Origin: Shewanella subflava
Lineage (GTDB): Bacteria; Pseudomonadota; Gammaproteobacteria; Enterobacterales; Shewanellaceae
Direction of reading: 5' to 3'
Length of the DNA stretch: 58,328 bases
NCBI RefSeq assembly: GCF_025971955.1
Contig: NZ_JAPDMX010000033.1
Coordinates: 438,135-496,462 of the forward strand
Every line of letters starts with the position of its first letter. Positions within the stretch are counted from its first letter, which is position 1. This document shows positions 33,889-40,848 of this stretch, piece after piece. Below the pieces are notes generated by a model. It saw nothing but the letters and a program-made list of their open reading frames with translations. It made no database searches and was not told the DNA's origin. Made by a program: the position numbers and the translations under genes.

Positions 33889-34725
33889 TTACTTAGTTGC
33901 AGCTAATTCTTTCACATGCAAATCCATTTGTGGGAATGGAATTTCAATCTCAGCGGCATCAAGGGCATTTTTGATTTGCTCTAACACTTCAAAGCGTGCA
34001 GGCCAGTAATCACCTGTGCTAACCCATGGACGAACCACAAAGTTAATAGATGAATCCGCTAATTCAGCTAGACCAATGGTATATCCTGGATCTTTTAATA
34101 CAAAGGCATTGTTATCTAACACGTCTGCAATCACTTTCTTAGTTTTAGCAATATCTGACGCATAACTCACACCTATCACTAAATCGATACGACGCTTTTC
34201 AAGCGCTGAATAATTCGTGATAGTGCCATTCATAATCGCTGAGTTAGGTGCAATGATAAGCTTGTTATCACCAGTACGAAGTTTGGTTGAGAAAATAGTA
34301 ATTTCATCAACAACACCAGCAACACCAGCCGCTTCAACAAAATCGCCTACACGACATGGACGGAATAACACCATCAACACACCTGAAGCGAAGTTAGATA
34401 ATGAGCCTTGTAAGGCTAAACCAACTGCAAGACCTGCGGCACCAATTACAGCAACAAGCGATGCTGTTTGAACGCCAATTTGGCCCAATGTTGCAATAAT
34501 AGTGAAGACAAACACAATTGCCCACGCTAAGTTAGCAACAAATGACACTACGGTTTGATCAACTTTACGACTGCTTAATACTTTATCAGTGAGGCGTTTT
34601 GCAACACCGGCAAAATATTTACCAATGATAAAAATTACCAAAGCCGCTAATGCTTTAAGACCATAAGCCATAATAAACTCGGGTGCTTGTTGCATTAACC
34701 CTTCTAAACCTTCAAGGTTTTCCAT
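33889..34725 (-). CDS. mscS: Small-conductance mechanosensitive channel MscS
   Basis: Heptameric stretch-gated channel releasing solutes on hypo-osmotic shock. 278 residues, close to E. coli MscS (286). Three N-terminal membrane segments, the pore-lining TM3 with the Gly/Ala-rich AAGLAVGLALQGSLSNFASG, then the beta domain FRPCRVGDFVEAAGVAGVVDEI and the alpha-beta vestibule. SD AGGGAG lies 8 bases before the ATG. It follows the OmpA-like gene by 24 bases and probably shares its transcript. Confidence 0.93.
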   Translation of the reverse strand: MENLEGLEGLMQQAPEFIMAYGLKALAALVIFIIGKYFAGVAKRLTDKVLSSRKVDQTVVSFVANLAWAIVFVFTIIATLGQIGVQTASLVAVIGAAGLAVGLALQGSLSNFASGVLMVLFRPCRVGDFVEAAGVAGVVDEITIFSTKLRTGDNKLIIAPNSAIMNGTITNYSALEKRRIDLVIGVSYASDIAKTKKVIADVLDNNAFVLKDPGYTIGLAELADSSINFVVRPWVSTGDYWPARFEVLEQIKNALDAAEIEIPFPQMDLHVKELAATK

Positions 34726-34749
34726 TGTTTTACTCCCTTAAATGGCAGA

Positions 34750-35403
34750 TTATTCTGCCGAAATGATAAATTCTACTCGCCTATTGCGTTGACGCCCTTC
34801 TGTTGTAGCGTTGTCTGCCGCGGGCTGTTTGTTGCTCATTCCTTTTACAGAAATGTTGTTAGGATTAAAATGATAATCGGTCACTAAAATCTGTTTTACG
34901 CTGTTTGCTCGAGCAAGAGATAATTTTTGATTCAATTGATCAGAACCCAAAGAGTCAGCATGGCCAACTAACATCAACTGAACATTATCGCTTTTCTCAG
35001 TTAGCCGAAGAATACTGTCTAAAAATGGTCGCTGCGATAACAGTACATCCGCTTTAGCAAATTCAAAATACACAGGTTGAATGGCTTGTTGTAAACATTG
35101 CGAGACGCCATTGATGCTTGTTTGCTGCTCACACACATTAACCAATTCTTGTGGGGTTAATGGCAGTTCTTCAATCGCCGATATCTCAACCGGGCTATCG
35201 AGTTCAACCTCTTGAACGTCTTCTTCAATTTCAATATCGCTGGGATCTTGGCACCCATTAGCCATGACAACAATGCCTTTGGGGGTGCCAGCACACGCAT
35301 CTTTTTTATCTGGCACGCCATCCATATCAGTATCGATCCAGCCCAAAGCTGGAGTACTGAGCAAAATAACAGGTAGCAATATTGTATTTAATAAAAAGCG
35401 CAT
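34750..35403 (-). CDS. OmpA-family peptidoglycan-associated outer membrane protein
   Basis: Exported protein of 217 residues. A signal peptide (RFLLNTILLPVILLSTPALG) precedes a single calcium-binding thrombospondin-3-like motif DTDMDGVPDKKDAC, then an acidic linker (about 50-75), then a C-terminal OmpA domain (about 100-217) with HADSLGSDQLNQKLSLARA and NRRVEF, which binds peptidoglycan. It lacks the N-terminal barrel of true OmpA. Start ATG 35403 with GAGGA upstream is preferred over 35418. Cotranscribed with mscS, it may anchor or report envelope tension (inference). Confidence 0.85.
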   Translation of the reverse strand: MRFLLNTILLPVILLSTPALGWIDTDMDGVPDKKDACAGTPKGIVVMANGCQDPSDIEIEEDVQEVELDSPVEISAIEELPLTPQELVNVCEQQTSINGVSQCLQQAIQPVYFEFAKADVLLSQRPFLDSILRLTEKSDNVQLMLVGHADSLGSDQLNQKLSLARANSVKQILVTDYHFNPNNISVKGMSNKQPAADNATTEGRQRNRRVEFIISAE

Positions 35404-36009
35404 ATTGTCCTCAATCATGTTGTCTTGATGCGGTTAGGCAACATATTCTGGATAATCATTATTTTGCAGCACTGTCATTACTACACATTTTAACTTTTAG
35501 TTACATTTTTGCAATCACGGAACACTTAATTGCTGTCAACAAGTTAAAAGCCAGCGAGTAGTTGCTTAAAATAACGTCATCCAAATTCTATTTATAAAGC
35601 CACTCTTTATCGACCAAGTGTGGTTAAACTTGATAATAGCGCAATCATAGTTGTCACAGAGAATACCCTAAGTGGATTTTAAAAGGCACTTTAGCTGAAT
35701 GTAAAAAGCAGAGCGCTGTTTACATTTTTGTAGCAACCTATGTGTGCCCCATACCCGCACAAACATTGACTTTAGCAGTCTTAAAAGGGTATATAAGGTG
35801 GGTTTTTTGATGTTTTAAACAAATAACGCATCGAATAGACACTATTTATTATAAAAATGAACAATAAATAAGCCAAGATTGCCTGGTTAAGTAGCAATTC
35901 ATTTTTTGAATGGCGCTTTATTTACGATACTCAGGTTAACTTTGCAAATAACTATTCTGTGATGCAACTTGCGTCACAGCCAATCACAAGCTTTAAGGTG
36001 GAAAACTTA
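35404..36009. other. Divergent intergenic region OmpA-like / POT genes
   Basis: About 600 bases without a gene. An 8-bp AT inverted repeat TATTTATT (35843-35850) with AATAAATA (35863-35870) and a 23-base palindrome at 35957-35979 are the visible structures. The length suggests complex regulation of the POT gene, or lost sequence. Nothing else is recognised. Confidence 0.45.
35957..35979. promoter_or_regulatory. 23-bp palindrome in the POT gene leader
   Basis: CTGTGA-T-GCAA and TTGC-G-TCACAG form near-perfect arms around a single C, with one mismatched pair. It ends 30 bases before the POT start codon. It resembles a CRP half-site pair (TGTGA/TCACA), but the half-sites are 11 apart rather than 6, so another dimeric regulator or an RNA hairpin is more likely. 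Confidence 0.45.
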
Positions 36010-37515
36010 ATGAGTGAAGTAAAAGCACCAGGAACGATGCTTGGGCATCCAAAGGGATTGTTCCTACTGTTTACAACTGAATTATGGGAACGATTCAGTT
36101 ACTACGCAATGCGCGCTATTTTAGTACTTTATTTGGTTGATAAAGTACAATCTGAAGGGGGCAGTGGTTTAGGTTGGACACAAGCCGATGCGCTTTCTTT
36201 ATACGGTACGTTTACCGGTCTTGTTTATTTAACACCGCTTATCGGTGGTTGGCTGGCTGATACATACTTAGGACAGCGTAAAGCCATTTACATCGGTGGC
36301 GCATTAATGGCCATTGGACAATTTACCCTTGCGGCACCACATAGCTGGTTCCCAGGTTTAGAGACCACCTTATTCTATATTGGTTTAGGGACACTAATTT
36401 TTGGTAACGGTTTATTCAAACCCAACATTTCGACCATGGTTGGTGACTTATACGAAGAAGGCGATCACCGTCGTGATGGTGCATTCACAATTTTCTATAT
36501 GGGTATCAACGTGGGTGCGGCTTTATCGGGCTTCATTGTTGCTTGGGCTTATACCTCTTTTGGTCACAGCACAGTCATTGAGGGTCAAGAAGTATTTGTA
36601 AACAACTGGCAGGCCGGTTTCTTCTGTGCTGGTGTTGGTATGGTTGCCTCGTTAATCATTCAGTTTATCTTTGCTCAAAGATTATTGGGTGATATTGGTA
36701 CCGTTCCGGCGGCAAAGCTTGAAAAAGATAGAAATGCACTTAAGGGTCAAGTTCGAAGTGAGCCTCTAACTAAAATTGAACGTGATCGTATCAAAGTGAT
36801 CATGGTAATGGGTTTATTTACCATCATTTTCTGGGCTGGTTTCGAGCAAGCCGGCGGTCTAATGAACCTATTCACAAATAACTTTACCGACCGCATGATT
36901 GGCGATTGGGAAGTTCCAACGACTTACTTCCAATCTTTGAACGCGATTTTTATTGTTGTTTTTGCTCCGGTAATTGCCTCAGTTTGGATTCGTTTAGGTA
37001 AAAATGAACCTAACTCACCGGTTAAATTCGCTTTAGGCCTTGTATTACTGGGTATTGGTTTCCTATTCATGATAGGTGCTGTATTAGAAATGGGCGGCGA
37101 CGCTTCTGCTAAATCAAGCATGTGGTGGTTAGTTGGAGCCTATTTCTTCCATACTATGGGTGAGCTTTGTTTATCGCCAATTGGTTTATCTATGGTCACT
37201 AAGCTTGCTCCACTGCGTATCGCATCGTTAATGATGGGTGCATGGTTCCTGTTTATTGCGATTGCTAATAAAGTAGGTGGTTTAGTGGGTTCATTGATAG
37301 GTCATGGCGGCAGTGTTGAAGATCAACTTGCAAATGCAATGTCAATCTTCGCAGGTATTGCCATTACTGCAGCAATCTCTGGTGTTATCTTATACTTCAT
37401 GGCTGACAAGCTTGTCGATTGGATGCACGGTGCTGAAGGACACAATGACACAGAAGAAGCGGCTTTGACGGAAGAAATTGGCGTAACTGGCGAACATGAA
37501 GCCATTAAGCGTTAA
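36010..37515 (+). CDS. Proton-dependent oligopeptide transporter (POT/PTR2 family)
   Basis: Proton-coupled di/tripeptide symporter of 501 residues with about 14 hydrophobic segments. The ExxER proton-coupling motif is TELWERFSYYAMRA (about 19-32). The PTR2 signatures appear as GGWLADTYLGQRKAIYIGG and FYMGINVGAALSGFI. The frame extends upstream to 35959, but ATG 36010 after AAGGTGG gives the family N-terminus and leaves the palindrome in the leader. A C-terminal acidic tail (HNDTEEAALTEE) ends it. Monocistronic, strong terminator downstream. Confidence 0.93.
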   Translation: MSEVKAPGTMLGHPKGLFLLFTTELWERFSYYAMRAILVLYLVDKVQSEGGSGLGWTQADALSLYGTFTGLVYLTPLIGGWLADTYLGQRKAIYIGGALMAIGQFTLAAPHSWFPGLETTLFYIGLGTLIFGNGLFKPNISTMVGDLYEEGDHRRDGAFTIFYMGINVGAALSGFIVAWAYTSFGHSTVIEGQEVFVNNWQAGFFCAGVGMVASLIIQFIFAQRLLGDIGTVPAAKLEKDRNALKGQVRSEPLTKIERDRIKVIMVMGLFTIIFWAGFEQAGGLMNLFTNNFTDRMIGDWEVPTTYFQSLNAIFIVVFAPVIASVWIRLGKNEPNSPVKFALGLVLLGIGFLFMIGAVLEMGGDASAKSSMWWLVGAYFFHTMGELCLSPIGLSMVTKLAPLRIASLMMGAWFLFIAIANKVGGLVGSLIGHGGSVEDQLANAMSIFAGIAITAAISGVILYFMADKLVDWMHGAEGHNDTEEAALTEEIGVTGEHEAIKR

Positions 37516-37555
37516 GAGTATGCTGTAAGTCTTTAGCCTTATGTTTTAGGCAAAT

Positions 37556-37587
37556 AAAAAACCTCAGAGATTCTCTGAGGTTTTTTT
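37556..37587. terminator. Intrinsic terminator after the POT gene
   Basis: CCTCAGAG (37562-37569) and CTCTGAGG (37573-37580) pair perfectly around ATT, with an A run before and TTTTTTT after. It works for POT and could also stop leftward transcripts. Confidence 0.93.
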
Positions 37588-37639
37588 ATTGCTTGCTTTA
37601 TAACTTACTCGTTTTGGCTATCATGAAGTTATAGTCATC

Positions 37640-37770
37640 ACAGTAAATTAGTGTTCAGAAATAGCCTAGGAAAATGCAGCATATCAAGTCAGATTTTTTG
37701 ATACGACATTACTCTACAATCAAAAAATCTAACGCTGTGATCAGTTAGTTATTACGATTGGTATTCACGA
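37640..37770. repeat. Dispersed palindromic intergenic repeat, copy C
   Basis: A perfect 11-bp stem, AGATTTTTTGA (37691-37701) with TCAAAAAATCT (37720-37730), encloses an 18-base loop containing ATTACTCTACAA, which is shared with copy A. It is followed by AACGCTGTGA and TATTACGATTGGTATT, matching the right parts of copies A and D. Confidence 0.6.
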
Positions 37771-39585
37771 TTAACCTATCGTATTTATAGTGAGTAACTT
37801 ATCTAATTGCACCTGCAATGAAGGATGGTAGCTTGACCTAGCTTGCTGGTAAATCTGTTGTACCTCTTGATGATATCCAGCAACTTGTAACTCTATATAC
37901 AAAGGTTTAACGAACTTAGCGCGTCCAACTGACATAAGAAAGCCTGATAACGCTTCTAGCACAGGATCAAAATGATTTCGAATGGCAACTCTAAACCAAT
38001 CACATGCAATCTCTGAATTTTGGCTTAGGGTAAAATTAAAGGTGTCGTCTAAATCCAGTAACTGTTCTTGTGTAATAACTTGCGGCAATTGATTTAAAAA
38101 ATACTGCCAATGATGTACTCGCCACCCTTTTACATTTAATGAACTTGCTGATTTATGAAGCTCAAAATCAGCTAATGCAAGGTGAACTTTATCTAAACTG
38201 TTAGATGTCGGAGGAACAAACCATTCCGGTAACCCTTGGCCGTATACCCACTCATTAAGCTCATTGAGCGACAATTTATCTGCAGACATTGGTAAAACAT
38301 GTTGTTGCATATAACTCATGAATGTCTCTGTCGTAATCGCTTTAAAAGCAAAATAACTGACATATTCAAACAGGAAGGCATCAAATGCCACACGCCCAAA
38401 ACGCAATTCTAGTTCATGAACAAACATAGAGGCTTTATCATAAGTAAAGCGATTAAAAGCTAAATTGGGATCTCGCCGTTGCACATTGGCCGGCAATGTT
38501 TGCTCAGCCAACTCAGATGAATTCATCTCAGACTCTAACCGAGTGAATTCATTAACCCACTCTAAATCAGCTTGCTCCTTACCATATACCGCTTCAACTA
38601 TTCGATTAGTAAAATAAGTAGTAAATCCTTCATTGAGCCACAAATCACGCCAGGTCGCGTTACTGACTAAATTACCCGTCCAAGAATGAGCAAGTTCATG
38701 GGCAACCGTTGAAACTAAACTTTTATCCCCTGCGATCAATGTAGGTGTCATGAATGCCAACATAGGATTTTCCATGCCCCCAAATGGAAAGCTGGGCGGC
38801 AACACTATCATGTCGTAACGCCCCCATGCATAAGGGCCTAATAAAGACTCTGCCACCTTTATCATGGCTTCAGTATCTTCAAACTCTTTAACCGCGCTGG
38901 CTAACATTCCTGGCTCAGTATAAATACCACTTCTAGGCCCAGTTGCTTCAAACGCTAAATCACCAACCGCTAATGCGAGTAAATGCGTTGGTATAGGTTT
39001 ATCCATCGCGAATGTAAACACTCCATTTTCAGGCATTTGCGGATTATTCAATGCACTCATCACTGCCCGCAAGCCGTTATTAATATGAATAACTGCATCA
39101 AATGTCACTCGGGCTTTTGGGGTATCTTGCAGTGGGATCCAACTGCGGGCATTAATGGGTTGAGATTGGCTAAACAAATACGGTTTTAATTTACCCAGTG
39201 TTTGCTCTGGCGCTAACCACTGCAAACCTTGTGCTTGGGGTGATGTCGCATAATAAACCACAACTTCTCGCATTGATTGATGGATGTTAATAACCAGCTT
39301 TTGCCCCAATATCTCATCGACCTCGCTCAGTTTAAACTCAAGCGCGCCCCCGTGTTTATCAGTTACCTTGAAAATGGTTAAATCACGGCAATCTAAGACA
39401 AGCTGCTGCACATTTGCATGATTCTTGTTTGAGTCAAATTGAAGTTGTACATGACCGATTAACTGCTTGACGGCAAAATCGACTCTGAGCTCGAGCGTTA
39501 AATGAGTCACTTTCAATGAATCAGCATTCGCACTGGAATGGTAATCATGCTGATGATCCCACTGATTATCTACTGTTTTGGTCAC
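37771..39585 (-). CDS. M1-family aminopeptidase (leukotriene A4 hydrolase-like)
   Basis: Zinc aminopeptidase of 604 residues trimming N-terminal amino acids of peptides in the cytoplasm. The gluzincin motif is HELAHSWTGNLV (about 296-307) with the downstream glutamate in LWLNEGFTTYF. The exopeptidase GGMENPM motif precedes it (about 271-277). The length and C-terminal armadillo-like domain match the LTA4H/cold-active aminopeptidase subfamily rather than PepN. GTG start with AAGGA 7 bases upstream. No signal peptide. It is convergent with the POT peptide importer, and both may serve peptide use. Confidence 0.92.
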   Translation of the reverse strand: MTKTVDNQWDHQHDYHSSANADSLKVTHLTLELRVDFAVKQLIGHVQLQFDSNKNHANVQQLVLDCRDLTIFKVTDKHGGALEFKLSEVDEILGQKLVINIHQSMREVVVYYATSPQAQGLQWLAPEQTLGKLKPYLFSQSQPINARSWIPLQDTPKARVTFDAVIHINNGLRAVMSALNNPQMPENGVFTFAMDKPIPTHLLALAVGDLAFEATGPRSGIYTEPGMLASAVKEFEDTEAMIKVAESLLGPYAWGRYDMIVLPPSFPFGGMENPMLAFMTPTLIAGDKSLVSTVAHELAHSWTGNLVSNATWRDLWLNEGFTTYFTNRIVEAVYGKEQADLEWVNEFTRLESEMNSSELAEQTLPANVQRRDPNLAFNRFTYDKASMFVHELELRFGRVAFDAFLFEYVSYFAFKAITTETFMSYMQQHVLPMSADKLSLNELNEWVYGQGLPEWFVPPTSNSLDKVHLALADFELHKSASSLNVKGWRVHHWQYFLNQLPQVITQEQLLDLDDTFNFTLSQNSEIACDWFRVAIRNHFDPVLEALSGFLMSVGRAKFVKPLYIELQVAGYHQEVQQIYQQARSSYHPSLQVQLDKLLTINTIG

Positions 39586-39954
39586 GTTAATATCCTTTCG
39601 CTAAGCTCAAATTTTATAAAAAGCACATCTGACTATTTGTGATTAAAGATAGCATTTTGAGGGTGATGTTTGTAAGGGAATAGCCGTTTCAATTTGCATA
39701 AAATAACTCGGGGGTGTTTATCTGTGTTGATTAATGATGCAGTAGGCTATTTTATGTCAGGCAATCACAAATGAATGCCGTTTAGCCCGCTAAATAAGTG
39801 AATTTGCAGGCATGACTGGAGAATAGCCACTGCCCTTCAGATTGAGGCTAAAATGCATTTATCGAACACAATACAATCAACAAACTACATATAAGCCAAG
39901 TTACTTAAAATAATTTTAAAACTGGTGAACTTTTACAAAGGCCATCAGTCCTAA
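39586..39954. other. Intergenic region before the tandem array
   Basis: About 370 bases upstream of the M1 gene and to the left of the tandem repeats. It must contain the M1 promoter. No gene, palindrome or fifth repeat copy is convincing, although CTTCAGATTGAGGCTAAAAT (39836-39855) faintly recalls the repeat tail. Confidence 0.4.
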
Positions 39955-40007
39955 TATATGAACCGAATTTTTAAGCTAGTTTTTTGAAAGTTTATGTTCA
40001 TCATCAT
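39951..40007 (-). CDS. Tiny ORF, array copy 1 (frameshifted)
   Basis: Begins with three ATG codons (CAT at 39999, 40002, 40005 on the plus strand) right after SD GGGAGG. Relative to copies 2-4 a single-base deletion in the TTTTTAA run shifts the frame, so the peptide reads MMMNINFQKTSLKIRFIY. It is probably a decayed copy. Function unknown. Confidence 0.25.
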   Translation of the reverse strand: MMMNINFQKTSLKIRFIY

Positions 40008-40059
40008 CCTCCCTTCGATAGTGTTTATACCTATCAAATGAATTGCATATTGCAGTGAT

Positions 40060-40087
40060 AGCAACCTTAACTCGGTTGCTTTTTTTT
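40060..40087 (+). terminator. Array terminator, copy 1
   Basis: AGCAACC (40060-40066) and GGTTGCT (40074-40080) with loop TTAACTC and eight T. A strong plus-strand intrinsic terminator with no annotated gene on that strand upstream, so it probably ends a small RNA. Confidence 0.85.
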
Positions 40088-40162
40088 GCCTGTTATTTGG
40101 CTACTTTTAAGGCTAATGAAAAAATATCGATATTTTTGATTTTTTTTACTGCGCAACGGAAC

Positions 40163-40240
40163 TTATGAGAATAAACCGACTCTGACTATATGAACCGAAT
40201 TTTTAAAGCTACTTTGTTGAAATGTTTTGTTCATCATCAT
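40163..40240 (-). CDS. Tiny ORF, array copy 2
   Basis: Three ATG codons directly follow SD AAGGGGAG; the third (40234) has the best spacing. The peptide is MNKTFQQSSFKNSVHIVRVG plus LFS. It is basic, not membrane-spanning, and unlike known type I toxins. The start region and SD are shared with copies 3 and 4. Expression is not proven; the plus-strand signals could be the functional ones. Confidence 0.35.
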   Translation of the reverse strand: MMMNKTFQQSSFKNSVHIVRVGLFS

Positions 40241-40292
40241 CTCCCCTTCGATAGTGTTTATGCCTATCAAATGAATTGCATATTGCAGTGAT

Positions 40293-40320
40293 AGCAACCT
40301 TAACTCGGTTGCTTTTTTTT
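40293..40320 (+). terminator. Array terminator, copy 2
   Basis: AGCAACC (40293-40299) and GGTTGCT (40307-40313) with loop TTAACTC and a run of eight T, identical in form to copy 1. Confidence 0.85.
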
Positions 40321-40398
40321 GCCTGTTATTTGACAGCCTTGAAGGCTCATGAATAAATATCAATTTTTTTAAATTTTTTTACTGCGCAACGGAACTAA

Positions 40399-40473
40399 TT
40401 AGCATAAACCGACTCTGACTATATGAACCGAATTTTTAAAGCTACTTTGTTGAAATGTTTTGTTCATCATCAT
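40399..40473 (-). CDS. Tiny ORF, array copy 3
   Basis: Three ATG codons after SD AAAGGGAG. The peptide matches copy 2 through VRVGL and then ends in Cys (24 codons). TAA at 40399-40401. Near identity to copy 2 may reflect recent duplication and so is weak evidence for selection. Confidence 0.35.
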   Translation of the reverse strand: MMMNKTFQQSSFKNSVHIVRVGLC

Positions 40474-40525
40474 CTCCCTTTCGATAGTGTTTATGCCTAT
40501 CAAATGAATTGCATATTGCAGTGAT

Positions 40526-40553
40526 AGCAACCTTAACCAGGTTGCTTTTTTTT
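40526..40553 (+). terminator. Array terminator, copy 3
   Basis: AGCAACC (40526-40532) and GGTTGCT (40540-40546) with a changed loop, TTAACCA, and eight T. The stem is kept while the loop varies. Confidence 0.85.
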
Positions 40554-40630
40554 GCCCGTTATTTGGCCGTTTTTAAGGCTAATGAAAAAATATCGATATT
40601 TTTGATTTTTTTACTTCAGTGCGGAACTTA

Positions 40631-40705
40631 TTAATACACACAGACTCTGACTATATGAACCGAATTTTTTAAGCTACTTTGTTGAAATGTTTTGTTCATC
40701 ATCAT
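40631..40705 (-). CDS. Tiny ORF, array copy 4
   Basis: Three ATG codons after a GGGGGA SD. The 24-residue peptide keeps MNKTFQQSS, then L for F, then KNSVHIVRV, and ends CVY. This is the most diverged intact copy yet the frame is maintained through base changes in the T/A run, which is mild support for coding. Confidence 0.35.
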   Translation of the reverse strand: MMMNKTFQQSSLKNSVHIVRVCVY

Positions 40706-40756
40706 TCCCCCAATTCGATAGTGTTTACCCTATCAACATATTGCATATTGCAGTAA

Positions 40757-40785
40757 GCGCAACCTCAAGTAGGTTGCTTTTTTTT
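40757..40785 (+). terminator. Array terminator, copy 4
   Basis: GCAACCT (40759-40765) pairs with AGGTTGC (40771-40777) around CAAGT, followed by eight T. Both sides of the inner pair changed relative to the other copies, extending the stem: a compensatory change that supports function as a plus-strand terminator. Confidence 0.85.
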
Positions 40786-40801
40786 ACCCAAATTCGCCCA
40801 T

Positions 40802-40833
40802 AAAAAAAGACCTCATTGAGAGGTCTTTTCTGT
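40802..40833 (-). terminator. Intrinsic terminator of pstS
   Basis: Plus-strand AAAAAAAGACCTC-ATTG-AGAGGTCTTTT gives, read leftward, a GACCTC/GAGGTC stem followed by a run of seven T. It ends pstS before the tandem array. Confidence 0.85.
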
Positions 40834-40848
40834 ATCATTCAATTTAGC

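Larger units (their letters stand above)
39955..40788. repeat. Tandem array of 232-233 bp repeats (3 full + 1 partial)
   Basis: The anchor TATATGAACCGAATTTTT starts at 39955, 40187, 40420 and 40652, giving spacings of 232, 233 and 232. Each unit contains, in plus-strand order, the anchor, CATCATCAT with a C-rich run, GATAG-loop-CTATC, TTGCATATTGCAGT, and AGCAACC-loop-GGTTGCT with TTTTTTTT. Full units then have a tail with ATATCGATAT, GCGCAACGGAAC and GACTCTGAC. The fourth copy stops after the T run. Copies 2 and 3 are almost identical; 1 and 4 are more diverged. It lies between the M1 and pstS genes. I do not recognise the family. Confidence 0.95.

Noticed and set aside
35959..35978. CRP site before the POT gene
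   Set aside because: TGTGA and TCACA are present, but 10-11 bases apart instead of 6.
39955..40788. CRISPR array
   Set aside because: Repeat units are 232 bp with no short constant repeat plus unique spacer pattern and no cas genes.
39955..40788. Classical type I toxin-antitoxin (Ldr/Ibs-like) array
   Set aside because: Tandem layout and antisense terminator fit, but the peptide is basic and not hydrophobic, so calling it a membrane toxin is unsupported.
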